Positions 25,615 through 33,639 of a stretch of DNA of 64,000 nucleotides are shown here, piece after piece. The position numbers and the translations under genes were made by a program. The stretch is taken from assembly GCA_964586765.1 (NCBI GenBank), contig CAZPHN010000002.1, positions 90,468 to 154,467 on the forward strand. Reading direction: 5' to 3'. The stretch comes from UBA3263 sp964586765 (GTDB lineage Bacteria > Bacteroidota > Bacteroidia > Bacteroidales > Muribaculaceae). Position 1 is the first letter of the stretch; each line of letters begins with the position of its first letter. Under the pieces are notes generated by a model. The model was not told the origin of the DNA. It did not search any database and was given only the letters and a program-made list of their open reading frames with translations.

Positions 25615-26510
25615 AATTTTGTATGTGTAAGACGTTTGAATTCGTCAAAATCGCGGACATAGTCCTCCTCGGCAAAGTTTTCTGACGTAAGGACAAGGCA
25701 GATTGCCCCGGATGAGAAATTGTCAATTTCGCGCCATATTCCCGGAGGAACCAGAAGTCCGCGATAAGGACGGTTGAGAAAGAAATCCTGTTTTTGTTTA
25801 CCGTCTGACAGCGAGACAACAAACGACCCTGCCGCAGCGACAATCAACGAGTAGTTTCCTCGGTGGGCATGCCCTCCGCGGCTTGCATCGCCCGGAATAT
25901 CATAGAGATAATAAACGCGCTTAATGGGGAAGGGAAGGTTGGCGTCGTTAGCGTTCTGCTCGAAAGTGAGTGAGCCGTTAGGGTGAATGATGCGTGGAAG
26001 GTCAATGATTTTGCAGTTTTCGACAGAGCTGTAAGTGAAAACTTCATCGGAGCTCTCGGAGCTTTCGGAGAACTCGGAGAACTCCGAGCTCTCCGGGTTC
26101 TCTCCGAGCTTAGAGAGCTCGGAGATTTCCTCGATGTAGTCGGCGGGGTCGTAGAGCGTGGAGGAAATCACCATCGCCACTGAGTTGGTCGAAAAGTTGC
26201 GCAGCGCGCGCCATGTCCCGGCGGGAACATATAGCCCGTAGTAGCTGCGCGAAAGGTGGTGGGTGATTTCAAGTCCGTCGGGGTCGGTCAGCACTACGTC
26301 AAACGAGCCACTGAGGGCAACAATCAGCTCCTCGGCGCGACGGAAGGCATGACCATGACGTTCGCGTCCGCCGGGAACGTCATAAATCCAATAGACACGC
26401 TGGGGCGAAAAAGGGAGCACCCCCGTCCGGGAATGTTCGATGAACGACAGATTGCCGCGCTGATCCTCGATTCGGGGAATACGGATAATCTCAGCCCTCT
26501 TTTTCGGCAT
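25611..26510 (-). CDS. Tandem FdtA/QdtA-like cupin protein
   Basis: A 299-aa protein with two complete sugar 3,4-ketoisomerase-type cupin domains. The first is at ~5-128 (IPRIEDQRGNLSFIEHS, RVYWIYDVPGGRERHGHA), the second at ~165-295 (LPRIIHPNGSLTFEQN, RVYYLYDIPGDASRGGHAH). Each repeats the same order of motifs (GHAxR, YYGLYVPAGTWR / YRGLLVPPGIWREI). A Ser/Glu-rich linker at ~129-153 is encoded by GAGAACTCG-like nonamers (26050-26124). FdtA enzymes normally have one cupin and form dimers, so this is a fused or duplicated form. It overlaps adk by 20 nt and the aminotransferase by 4 nt. Confidence 0.85.
   Translation of the reverse strand: MPKKRAEIIRIPRIEDQRGNLSFIEHSRTGVLPFSPQRVYWIYDVPGGRERHGHAFRRAEELIVALSGSFDVVLTDPDGLEITHHLSRSYYGLYVPAGTWRALRNFSTNSVAMVISSTLYDPADYIEEISELSKLGENPESSEFSEFSESSESSDEVFTYSSVENCKIIDLPRIIHPNGSLTFEQNANDANLPFPIKRVYYLYDIPGDASRGGHAHRGNYSLIVAAAGSFVVSLSDGKQKQDFFLNRPYRGLLVPPGIWREIDNFSSGAICLVLTSENFAEEDYVRDFDEFKRLTHTKL
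26050..26124. repeat. Nonamer array within the cupin linker
   Basis: Successive 9-nt units related to GAGNNCTCS: GAGCTCTCG, GAGCTTTCG, GAGAACTCG, GAGAACTCC, GAGCTCTCC, then degenerate units ending in GAGAGCTCGGAG. They encode the SEFSEFSESSESS linker. The same units occur in the non-coding stretch at 51976-52010. Confidence 0.7.
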
Positions 26511-27078
26511 TGTGGATGGGGTCGATAACGTCAGTTATGGCGTTGAAAATCTGCTCTATGTCGCCGCTGCCGTTAATGGGATAGTAGGCAAGGCGGCGGT
26601 TATAGTATTCCTTAAGCGGCTGGGTCTGACGGTGATAAACCTCAAGGCGTTTTGCAATGGTGGCGGCGTTGTCATCGGCGCGCCCTGACGCCTTGCCGCG
26701 GTTAATCATACGCTCCGTAAGCTCCTCTTCAGGCACTTCCAGACCTACTACGGCGTCAACCTTGGTGCCGCGCTTTTCGAGCAGCTTGGTCAGCTCCTCT
26801 GCCTGAGGGATGGTGCGCGGAAAGCCGTCGAAAATGACACCTTTGGCTTCGGGATGCGCGTCAAGCTCTTTTGAGAGAATGTCAAGCATCAGCTCGTCGG
26901 GAATAAGATTGCCGCGCGAAATCAGCGCATCGGCAACTTTACCTAACTCGGTTCCACGGGCAATGTGGTCACGAAGCAGTTCGCCGGTTGAAATATGATG
27001 GAGCCCATATCGCTCCACTATGCGTTCGCTTTGGGTTCCCTTTCCGCTTCCGGGAGCACCGAAAATTACTAAATTCAT
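26491..27078 (-). CDS. adk: Adenylate kinase
   Basis: A 195-aa AMP/ATP phosphotransferase. The P-loop (GAPGSGKGTQ), AMP-binding HISTGELLRDHIARGTELG, GFPRTIPQAE and RADDNAATIAKRLEVYH are all present. It is a short-LID form, as is usual in Bacteroidetes. It is the first gene of the adk-cupin-aminotransferase-nspC-GT2-radC run, 29 nt behind hpt. I see no clear promoter of its own. Confidence 0.96.
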   Translation of the reverse strand: MNLVIFGAPGSGKGTQSERIVERYGLHHISTGELLRDHIARGTELGKVADALISRGNLIPDELMLDILSKELDAHPEAKGVIFDGFPRTIPQAEELTKLLEKRGTKVDAVVGLEVPEEELTERMINRGKASGRADDNAATIAKRLEVYHRQTQPLKEYYNRRLAYYPINGSGDIEQIFNAITDVIDPIHNAEKEG

Positions 27079-27107
27079 ATCGTTTAAGGCTAAAAAATTA
27101 CGTATTA

Positions 27108-27662
27108 TCAGTTCTCCTCATCCGCCAATACGTAAATATCGCGGAGGTTGCGCGCCTGACCGTCAAGGTCAAGTCCGAAACCTATAATGAACTTGGGCGG
27201 AATTGTGAAACCGATATAATCCGGATGGATATCTACTTGGAGACTTTCAGGTTTGAACAGCAGGGTGGCAACCTTGACATCGGCGGGATTCATGGCGCGA
27301 AGGTCTGCGAGAAATTTCTGCATGGTGCGACCTGTGTCAATGATATCCTCAACCACGATTACAGGTCGACCTTCAACCGGTTCGGTCAGTCCGATAACCT
27401 GACGGACCTTTCCGGTCGATTCTGTGCCGGAATAGGAACTGAGGCGCACAAAGGCAATCTCAGCGTCGCAGTCAAGCGCACGGAAAAGGTCGGCGGCAAA
27501 GGGGAACGCACCGTTGAGCACACAGATAATCAGCGGGTTCTGTCCGCTATACTTTTCCGTGATGTCGGCGGCAATCGCTCCAATGCGGTCTGCAATTTCC
27601 TGTGCCGTAATAAATGGTTTGAACGTCAGTCCTTTATAAGTTACAGTTTTCATTGCTTGCAT
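27108..27662 (-). CDS. hpt: Hypoxanthine phosphoribosyltransferase
   Basis: A 184-aa purine-salvage PRTase that makes IMP/GMP from hypoxanthine/guanine and PRPP. The PRPP motif VIVVEDIIDTGRTM and the substrate-side DIHPDYIGFTIPPKFIIGFG are clear. A TAACTTTG box at 27674-27681 lies directly upstream. Start choice lies between the ATG at 27662 (MQAMKTV) and the one at 27653 (MKTVTYKG); the shorter leaves a more usual leader. With adk next downstream, the two form a nucleotide-metabolism pair. Confidence 0.95.
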   Translation of the reverse strand: MQAMKTVTYKGLTFKPFITAQEIADRIGAIAADITEKYSGQNPLIICVLNGAFPFAADLFRALDCDAEIAFVRLSSYSGTESTGKVRQVIGLTEPVEGRPVIVVEDIIDTGRTMQKFLADLRAMNPADVKVATLLFKPESLQVDIHPDYIGFTIPPKFIIGFGLDLDGQARNLRDIYVLADEEN

Positions 27663-27673
27663 AAATATTTTGA

Positions 27674-27681
27674 CAAAGTTA
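27674..27681 (-). promoter_or_regulatory. -7 promoter box for hpt(-adk)
   Basis: TAACTTTG on the minus strand, giving a start near 27669, 7 or 16 nt before the two candidate start codons. Confidence 0.55.
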
Positions 27682-27730
27682 CATAAATTTCGCCATTTAT
27701 GATAAATTTTGCCCGAAAATAATGCAAAAA

Positions 27731-27769
27731 AAAGGAAAAACCGGACAGAGTATGCTGACCTCTGTCCGG
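27731..27769 (-). terminator. Rho-independent terminator of tpx
   Basis: A perfect 10-bp stem, CCGGACAGAG with CTCTGTCCGG, with a 9-nt loop. On the minus strand it is followed by TTTTTCCTTTTTTTT. It ends the tpx transcript and separates it from hpt. Confidence 0.85.
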
Positions 27770-27818
27770 ATTAACTGCAAAGTATGAAAAAATTTAATCT
27801 GTTGCCAAAAGGGGATTT

Positions 27819-28328
27819 TTACTTGATGGCGCGTGCGGCGGCAAGAGCTGCGCGATAGTCAGGTTCGGTCGATACTTCATCAACGAGCTGTTCGTAGACA
27901 ATGCGACGGTCACCGTCAACTACAATTACGGCGCGTGCCAGCAGTCCTGCCAGAGGACCGTCAATTATCTGCAAACCGTATTTCTGTGAGAACATGGGGC
28001 AGCGGAATGCCGAAGCGACAATTACGTTGTCGATGCCTTCTGCGGCACAGAAACGCTTGGCGGCGAAAGGAAGGTCCATGGAGACGTTGATTACGGTAAC
28101 GTCAGGAATGGATGCTGCCTCTTGGTTAAACTTGCGTACGGAGGTAGCGCATACTTCGGTATCGAGGCTGGGAAAGACGTTCAGTATGAGTTTACGGCCC
28201 TGAAATTCAGTGCAGCGGATTTCTTTGAGATTTGTGTCGACAAGGGTGAAACAAGGTGCTTTTTCGCCGACGGGAGGCAGTGTGCCGTAAGTGTGGATGG
28301 GATTGCCCTGAAAGTAGATGGTTTCCAT
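27819..28328 (-). CDS. tpx: Thiol peroxidase (Tpx, atypical 2-Cys peroxiredoxin)
   Basis: A 169-aa peroxiredoxin that reduces hydroperoxides using thioredoxin. The fold start is KAPCFTLVDTNLKEI; the peroxidatic Cys is in FPSLDTEVCATSVRKFN and the resolving Cys in SAFRCPMFSQKYG, the spacing of Tpx. Length matches the family. It lies 24 nt behind a secreted thioredoxin-fold protein and has a strong terminator at 27731-27769. Confidence 0.94.
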   Translation of the reverse strand: METIYFQGNPIHTYGTLPPVGEKAPCFTLVDTNLKEIRCTEFQGRKLILNVFPSLDTEVCATSVRKFNQEAASIPDVTVINVSMDLPFAAKRFCAAEGIDNVIVASAFRCPMFSQKYGLQIIDGPLAGLLARAVIVVDGDRRIVYEQLVDEVSTEPDYRAALAAARAIK

Positions 28329-28352
28329 AGTTGAGTGAGGTTATAGAGATGA

Positions 28353-29465
28353 TTATAGTTGCATTATCATCTGTATAACGTCAGTACGGGTGTCTTTGTT
28401 CAGACCTATGATAAGGTTTGCTACGGTTCCGTCGGGACGGCATGCCAGAATTACGGGTAGAGCGGCTGCCCCGCAGTCGGCTGCGAGTGATTTCGCTCCG
28501 ATTACCGCCGTCTCCCCCTGACGGAGCGTTCCGAGCAGGTCAGTGGCGGAATCAGGATTGCGTTCGGCGCATGCCCAGATTACGTCTGCGTCAACCGGGC
28601 AGCTGTCAATCGCGTTGCGTATGTCGTCAACCAGCTGCGGCGCAAGTGCCGACTGTGACTCAAGCAGTACGACGAGTGTTGGCTGACGGAACTTATCGTC
28701 CGCGGCATGTGTCATGCGTCCGCGACCGTCAGCAAGCTGAAGCGAGAACGCCGGCAGCGGTTCGCCGCGCATATGTTCGATGGCGAAATTGCTCTGACGG
28801 TAGTGGGTGAACGCTTCAGGATAGCGGGTGCGCAGCAAAGTCTCATCGATATCGTTAAGGTCATACATGGCGCGAGAGTAGCGGGCATAAACCTGCTGTG
28901 AAGAGATTGCTCCCGGGTTATAGTCGGCGGAGTAAGTCAGCGGACGCATGCTTTCCGGGTCAAATGTCCAACGCAGTTCCGCATCAATCTCTCCGCCGGT
29001 CATACGGTCGGCACTGACCGTTATTTCGGTTGTTCCCGGAGTGACGGTCACGGCGTAACGGTCAGGATTGTCAGCCATTTCGCGAAATTGGGCGGCAATA
29101 CGTTCGGGTAGCAGTTCGGTAAATTGTGCCCGCGGCGGGTTCTGACGGTCCCAGCCCGAGTGAATTTCCTGCAGACGGCGGTTTCGGAACGAATAGAAAT
29201 TGCCGTCAAACTGTGAGGTCCATCCCTCCTGACCTGCCGAGGGTACTTTCCAATCAATCAGCCACGCGTCAGTGCGGGGTACGCGGAGCGTCACCTCATA
29301 TACAATGTCATCGTCGTTTTGAGGCAAGGTTATCGAATATTCAACTTTTGCTGCATAAGGAGTAAGAGAATCCAGAGCGGCGGCAATATCGACCGCCCTC
29401 TGAGCCGTCAGGCCCAGAGGTGGCATAATAAGGGTTAATAATAAGAAATAATTCCCGAGTCTCAT
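28353..29465 (-). CDS. Secreted two-domain protein: LolA-like plus degenerate thioredoxin fold
   Basis: A 370-aa protein with a signal peptide (LLTLIMPPLGLTAQ). Residues ~25-215 look like a LolA/outer-membrane-carrier-type beta sheet (VEYSITLPQNDDDIVYEVTL, QFDGNFYSFRNRRLQEI). Residues ~235-370 look like an AhpC/TlpA thioredoxin fold (GEPLPAFSLQLADGRGRM, then TLVVLLESQSALAPQLVDDI, then PVILACRPDGTVANLIIGLN), but the place of the CxxC is taken by SQSA, so it cannot do dithiol chemistry there. Function unknown; probably periplasmic. It is followed by tpx. Confidence 0.6.
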   Translation of the reverse strand: MRLGNYFLLLTLIMPPLGLTAQRAVDIAAALDSLTPYAAKVEYSITLPQNDDDIVYEVTLRVPRTDAWLIDWKVPSAGQEGWTSQFDGNFYSFRNRRLQEIHSGWDRQNPPRAQFTELLPERIAAQFREMADNPDRYAVTVTPGTTEITVSADRMTGGEIDAELRWTFDPESMRPLTYSADYNPGAISSQQVYARYSRAMYDLNDIDETLLRTRYPEAFTHYRQSNFAIEHMRGEPLPAFSLQLADGRGRMTHAADDKFRQPTLVVLLESQSALAPQLVDDIRNAIDSCPVDADVIWACAERNPDSATDLLGTLRQGETAVIGAKSLAADCGAAALPVILACRPDGTVANLIIGLNKDTRTDVIQMIMQL

Positions 29466-29558
29466 AAAATAAATAGTTATTACACCAGTATAACGCCGCG
29501 CTCTCCCAAAAAGTTTTAATTCTCCCGAAAAGATATTGTAATTTGATTGAAAAATTAT

Positions 29559-29566
29559 TACTTTTG
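29559..29566 (+). promoter_or_regulatory. -7 promoter box for the MntA-HepT pair
   Basis: TACTTTTG (TAnnTTTG) with TTTGATTG about 16-20 nt upstream. It lies downstream of the ATG at 29543 and so selects the ATG at 29591 as the antitoxin start. Confidence 0.6.
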
Positions 29567-29590
29567 CACTTAAAATTGGGCATACCCACC

Positions 29591-29902
29591 ATGATTAGCG
29601 AGAAAATACAACAACTTATTCCAGTAATAAAGGAATTTTTCAAAGGTCAACCGGTTAAAAGGGCTTGGCTCTTTGGTTCGTGTTCCAAGGGGGAAGAAAC
29701 ATCCTTAAGCGACATTGATATACTTGTTGACTATGATAATTCCAATGGTTTGGTGTCGCTGTTTAAGATGGGAGGCATACTGATGGATTTAACCGATTTG
29801 CTCGGGCGTAAAGTTGACCTTGTAGATAATCGTGGACTTAAGGAATTTGCGCGTAAAAGTGTTGACCGCGATAAAGTTCTGATTTATGAGAGAAACGCTT
29901 AA
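29591..29902 (+). CDS. mntA: MntA-type nucleotidyltransferase antitoxin
   Basis: A 103-aa minimal nucleotidyltransferase. The motif GSCSKGEETSLSDIDILVD fits GS-x10-DxD exactly, with a further Asp in KVDLVD. In the MntA-HepT system such proteins AMPylate the HEPN toxin and neutralise it. The start is placed at 29591 because the promoter box lies between the longer frame's first ATG and this one. It overlaps the toxin gene by 17 nt. Confidence 0.88.
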   Translation: MISEKIQQLIPVIKEFFKGQPVKRAWLFGSCSKGEETSLSDIDILVDYDNSNGLVSLFKMGGILMDLTDLLGRKVDLVDNRGLKEFARKSVDRDKVLIYERNA

Positions 29903-30227
29903 AGATCGCGGTCGTTTGGAGCATATGCTCGAAATGGCTCTGTTGCTTGATGTTGAACGGACAAAACATAATGTTGAAGTAATCCGGTCAGACAAGGTTC
30001 TGTTTTATGGACTGTCAAAAATGGTTGAAATTATAGGGGAAGCGTCTTATATGATTACTAAGGATTTCAAACAGAACCATCCGGAATTGCCATGGCGTCA
30101 GATAGAGGGAATGAGGCATATTCTTGTTCACGGGTATTTCTCAATCAGTCCTGAGGTTCTATGGGATGTCATACAATACGATATTCCTACCCTTGTGCCT
30201 ATATTGAATTCCTATTTGACCGAATAA
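29886..30227 (+). CDS. hepT: HepT-type HEPN toxin
   Basis: A 113-aa HEPN (DUF86) protein. The RNase motif R-x4-H-x-Y is intact as RHILVHGY, so it should be catalytically competent. Tyr in the motif is the residue AMPylated by MntA in studied systems. The pair is likely a chromosomal toxin-antitoxin or phage-defence module. AT-rich compared with tadA next to it, which fits horizontal gain. It ends 20 nt before the convergent tadA stop. Confidence 0.88.
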   Translation: MRETLKDRGRLEHMLEMALLLDVERTKHNVEVIRSDKVLFYGLSKMVEIIGEASYMITKDFKQNHPELPWRQIEGMRHILVHGYFSISPEVLWDVIQYDIPTLVPILNSYLTE

Positions 30228-30247
30228 CTTATCGGAACTTTCTAAAA

Positions 30248-30697
30248 TTAGCGGCGGGAGGTGAAGAAGGAGCGGAGGAGGGTCAGGCACTCGTCGGCAA
30301 GGATGCCGCTTTCTGTCACGGTACGCGGATGGAGCGCGGGACGGTTGCCGTTTACTAATGAGGTGTAGCCCCGCCGTGGGTCGTCGGTGCCCCATACCAC
30401 TCTGCCAACCTGACTCCAGCCAATGGCTCCGGCACACATCAAGCATGGCTCGACGGTTACGTAGAGCGTGCAGTCGGTAAGATATTTCGCGCCAAGGGTC
30501 TGCGTGGCGGCGGTGATGGCTTGCATCTCGGCATGGGCGGTGACGTCGTGGAGTGCTTCGGTCATGTTGTGACCACGACCTATGATGCGTCCGTTAAGGC
30601 TAATTACCGCACCTATCGGTACTTCGCCCGCCGCCAGCGCAAGTCGCGCCTCGCGCAGGGCTGCTGTCATCATCCTTATGTCGTCGGCTGTACTCAT
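30248..30697 (-). CDS. tadA: tRNA adenosine(34) deaminase
   Basis: A 149-aa zinc deaminase that converts A34 to inosine in tRNA-Arg(ACG). The zinc/catalytic motifs HAEMQAI and PCLMCAGA are present, with GHNMTEALHDVTAHAE upstream. Length is usual. Its start overlaps the rnz stop by 4 nt, so the two RNA-processing genes are coupled. Confidence 0.93.
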   Translation of the reverse strand: MSTADDIRMMTAALREARLALAAGEVPIGAVISLNGRIIGRGHNMTEALHDVTAHAEMQAITAATQTLGAKYLTDCTLYVTVEPCLMCAGAIGWSQVGRVVWGTDDPRRGYTSLVNGNRPALHPRTVTESGILADECLTLLRSFFTSRR

Positions 30698-31611
30698 AAG
30701 TCAATTCTCATTCCTTCGTTGGCGGCGATTATCTCGCCGTGAAATTCTTCGGCAGCTTCGTTGACAAGTTGCTGTTCAGATGAGTATCGCTTTGAGAAAT
30801 GTCCTAATATCAGCCTTTTGGCACCGGCACGCCGCGCAATCTCCGCCGCCTGACGCGCCGTGGAGTGTCCGCGCGGAGCTGCCAGATGTGCGTCGGCATC
30901 GCCATAGGTCGCATCGTGGAAAACCGTGTCGACTCCGCGAATTGACGCTACTATACGCCGGTCAAACATTGTGTCCGTGCAGTATGCGTAGCTGCCTGAG
31001 GGCGATGGCTCCGACGTAAGCCATTCGTTAGGAATTACCGTTCCGTCCGGCTTGACGAAATCCTCGCCCCGTCGGAGCGACTCCATCATGTAGTTAGGAA
31101 CCTCGTGATGGCGTGCCATTTCTCCGTTGATATGCCTGCCCTTGGGCTTTTCGGCAAAGAGAAAGCCAACGGCGGGAACACGATGATAGAGCGGAAAGGA
31201 GCTGACGGTAAATGTCTTGTCATCAATCAGTATTTGACGCTTGGCAGGGTCAATGATGTTAAACCGTAGGTCGAAAGGAGTGTCACCTATTATGAAGTCA
31301 AGCATGGAGCGCAAAAGTTCCGCGCCACGTTCAAAGGTGTGGATGGTGACGCAATGACCTTTCTCATGAAGTGCCATAGTGGAAAGCAGTCCCGGTAGTC
31401 CGAGAAAGTGGTCACCATGGAGGTGGGAAATGAAAATATCGTTAAGCCGACTCATTTTCAGCCGCATGCGCATGAACTGGAGCTGTGCACCCTCGCCGCA
31501 GTCAATCATGTAGAGGCGTTGGCGGTGTTCAATTACCTGTGATGACGGCTGATGGCGCAGCGAGGGAGTCGCTGAGCCGCAGCCAAGAATATTGAGTCTG
31601 AAGCAATCCAA
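30694..31611 (-). CDS. rnz: Ribonuclease Z
   Basis: A 305-aa metallo-beta-lactamase-fold nuclease for tRNA 3'-end processing. It has the histidine motif FISHLHGDHFLGLPGLL, the exosite-bearing middle (VGFLFAEKPKGRHI), HDATYGDADAHLAAPRGHST and LILGHFSKRY. It fits with the tRNA genes here lacking an encoded CCA. It lies 23 nt behind the mscS-type gene in a minus-strand run from the transporter to tadA. Confidence 0.94.
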   Translation of the reverse strand: MDCFRLNILGCGSATPSLRHQPSSQVIEHRQRLYMIDCGEGAQLQFMRMRLKMSRLNDIFISHLHGDHFLGLPGLLSTMALHEKGHCVTIHTFERGAELLRSMLDFIIGDTPFDLRFNIIDPAKRQILIDDKTFTVSSFPLYHRVPAVGFLFAEKPKGRHINGEMARHHEVPNYMMESLRRGEDFVKPDGTVIPNEWLTSEPSPSGSYAYCTDTMFDRRIVASIRGVDTVFHDATYGDADAHLAAPRGHSTARQAAEIARRAGAKRLILGHFSKRYSSEQQLVNEAAEEFHGEIIAANEGMRIDL

Positions 31612-31634
31612 TTTTAAACGGGGAAAACGGAAGA

Positions 31635-32483
31635 TTATTCTTTGATCAGATGAACATCCATCTGCGGGAACGGGAACTGGATACCTGCCTCAGGAATCTG
31701 CTTGTAAATCTGCTCGTTGACGGCAAAGAAGGTTGACCAGAATTTATCTTCCGGCACCCAAGCGCGGGCGGTGATATTCACCGAGCTGTCGGCCAGTTCC
31801 TTGATATATATCGCAATCGGTTGGGCGGGATTATCCTTTATTACGTCGGGATATGCCTGTAAAATATTCAGGATAACAGACTTGGCTGCCTCAAATTCGG
31901 TTCCGTAAGCCACCGCAACTATCCACTCTACCCTGCGGTGGGGCTGTTTGGAGTAGTTGTTGATTGTACCCGAAAAGAGCGGACCGTTGGGAATGATGAT
32001 GGTCTTATTGTCGGGAGTGGTGATTACGGTATTGAAAAGCTGTATGGCTTTGACCACGCCCATATAGCCCTGAGCCTCAATCGTGTCGCCCACTTCATAA
32101 GGGCGCAGAATCAGGATTAGGACACCGCCCGCAAAGTTTTGCATCGTGCCGCTCAGTGCCATACCGATGGCAACACCGGCGGAGGCGAAAAGGGCGATGA
32201 ATGAGGACGTTTCAAGTCCTAAAATACCGACAACGATTATAACCAGCAGGAAATACAGTGTGATTTGCAGTCCGGAAAGCACGAATGTAGTGATTGACGG
32301 GTCGACATTGCGCTTTATCATCAGTTTTTTTACAAGATTGAAAATCTTGCGGATAATAAACCTGCCGGCATAAAAGACCAATATGGCTACAATCAGATGG
32401 ATAACGAACTCCACCAGATTGCGGGTAAGGATTGAAATTACTTCATCAAGGGCCATGCCCTTCTCAATTTTCAATGATTCCAT
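31635..32483 (-). CDS. MscS-family mechanosensitive channel
   Basis: A 282-aa small-conductance channel. Three TM helices lie in residues ~20-130, the last being the Gly/Ala-rich pore helix (FIALFASAGVAIGMALSGTM). The cytosolic beta domain follows (GGVLILILRPYEVGDTIEAQ, IIIPNGPLFSGTINNYS) and ends in FPFPQMDVHL. It should relieve osmotic downshock. 6 nt separate it from the clostripain gene upstream. Confidence 0.93.
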   Translation of the reverse strand: MESLKIEKGMALDEVISILTRNLVEFVIHLIVAILVFYAGRFIIRKIFNLVKKLMIKRNVDPSITTFVLSGLQITLYFLLVIIVVGILGLETSSFIALFASAGVAIGMALSGTMQNFAGGVLILILRPYEVGDTIEAQGYMGVVKAIQLFNTVITTPDNKTIIIPNGPLFSGTINNYSKQPHRRVEWIVAVAYGTEFEAAKSVILNILQAYPDVIKDNPAQPIAIYIKELADSSVNITARAWVPEDKFWSTFFAVNEQIYKQIPEAGIQFPFPQMDVHLIKE

Positions 32484-32489
32484 GGGTTA

Positions 32490-33602
32490 TTAATCGTTAC
32501 TTTGTGTATCAATGGTCCATGACAGGGTCTGATATCCGTAGGCTGTTGACGACGGATTGGGATTTATGCTCAGCCCGGAGCAATATGTAATCGGCTTGGT
32601 TCTCCAGATGGACGGTGTATGACGTTCATGGAGCACCGCGCGGTCAAGCGCGTCGTTAAAGTTATCAGTGAGGTCTGTGGAAGGCGATGTCAGTTCCATA
32701 TATCGGCGCAGGTCAACAAACAGGGAGTTATAAGGCGTCGAAATAGAGAAATACTGGAAAGTGCCAACCGGATTCTCGGGGTCAGCGAGAATAGGCTTGG
32801 CAGCAGCTGCAACCGCATCCATTGCCGATAGGTCGATAAGCGACAGGGTTGACGGACAGTCCTCGTTGGTTTCGTTGAGATAATAATCAACGTTTGCATC
32901 GATTGCCCTCTTGAGTCCGTTGGGCAGGTCGGTTTCAAACATGTGATTGATGGTGCGGTCGTAAGGCATGCCGGGAAGCGGCACCTCGCAGACAGAGGCA
33001 ACCATATAGTCCGCTACATCCCTCAGCTCATAAGCCACTTCGACGCAGCCCATATAGCATGAGTCAAAAAAGATAAAGTCGAGTTTCGGAACCGTCCGCA
33101 GGGCGTCGGCAAGGTCAGCCAGTTCAATCTGGTGACCTCCTTCAAGTCCGAAAGAGCGACCGGCAGGAGCAACCTTCTGCGCAGCTTTCCACCCCGAAGA
33201 GTGGCTCCAGAAAATGATGCCGTTTTCGGCGGCGGGAGCCATGGCGCGAGAGTCGGCAAGCACCTCCTTCAGCGTTTCGACATCGGCTCCAATCGTGCCC
33301 TCCGGATAGGTCTTTAGCTCCTTGAGCCCGCCTGCTGTAACCTCCGATAGTTTTGACTGTTCGCTATAACATGAGCGGAAAACCAACAGGCGGCATCCGT
33401 CAGGAATATCGGCGCGAAGCATTTCGCTGATGTCATCCAAGTCATTGCCCGACAGATAAGGGTCGCGGGCAGCCATATATACGAGAATGGTGCGACGGAC
33501 CTCCTCCGGTTGAGCTGGTGAGGGTTCCGGCTCGTCAACGCCACAGCCAAAGGTGAAAAATCCCGTTATTATGGCTAATATTATCCATAAAATTCTATTC
33601 AT
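32490..33602 (-). CDS. Clostripain-family (C11) cysteine protease lipoprotein
   Basis: A 370-aa lipoprotein (lipobox GFFTFGCG). The caspase-like clan CD protease domain has TILVYMAARDPYLSGNDLDD, the catalytic His in IIFWSHSSGWK and the catalytic Cys in FIFFDSCYMGCVEVAYEL. Such Bacteroidales proteases cut after Arg/Lys and are exported. A TAACTTTG box at 33608-33615 ends only 6 nt before the ATG, so the mRNA would be nearly leaderless. Confidence 0.9.
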   Translation of the reverse strand: MNRILWIILAIITGFFTFGCGVDEPEPSPAQPEEVRRTILVYMAARDPYLSGNDLDDISEMLRADIPDGCRLLVFRSCYSEQSKLSEVTAGGLKELKTYPEGTIGADVETLKEVLADSRAMAPAAENGIIFWSHSSGWKAAQKVAPAGRSFGLEGGHQIELADLADALRTVPKLDFIFFDSCYMGCVEVAYELRDVADYMVASVCEVPLPGMPYDRTINHMFETDLPNGLKRAIDANVDYYLNETNEDCPSTLSLIDLSAMDAVAAAAKPILADPENPVGTFQYFSISTPYNSLFVDLRRYMELTSPSTDLTDNFNDALDRAVLHERHTPSIWRTKPITYCSGLSINPNPSSTAYGYQTLSWTIDTQSND

Positions 33603-33607
33603 AAATA

Positions 33608-33615
33608 CAAAGTTA
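33608..33615 (-). promoter_or_regulatory. -7 promoter box for the clostripain gene
   Basis: TAACTTTG on the minus strand, directly before the ATG at 33600-33602; the transcript start would be within a few bases of the start codon. Confidence 0.45.
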
Positions 33616-33639
33616 CCGAATTTTTTTGACTCTCACAAG

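Noticed and set aside
29341..29643. Minus-strand 100-codon frame spanning the start of the secreted thioredoxin-like gene and mntA
   Set aside because: It overlaps two well-supported genes and the mntA promoter in another frame.
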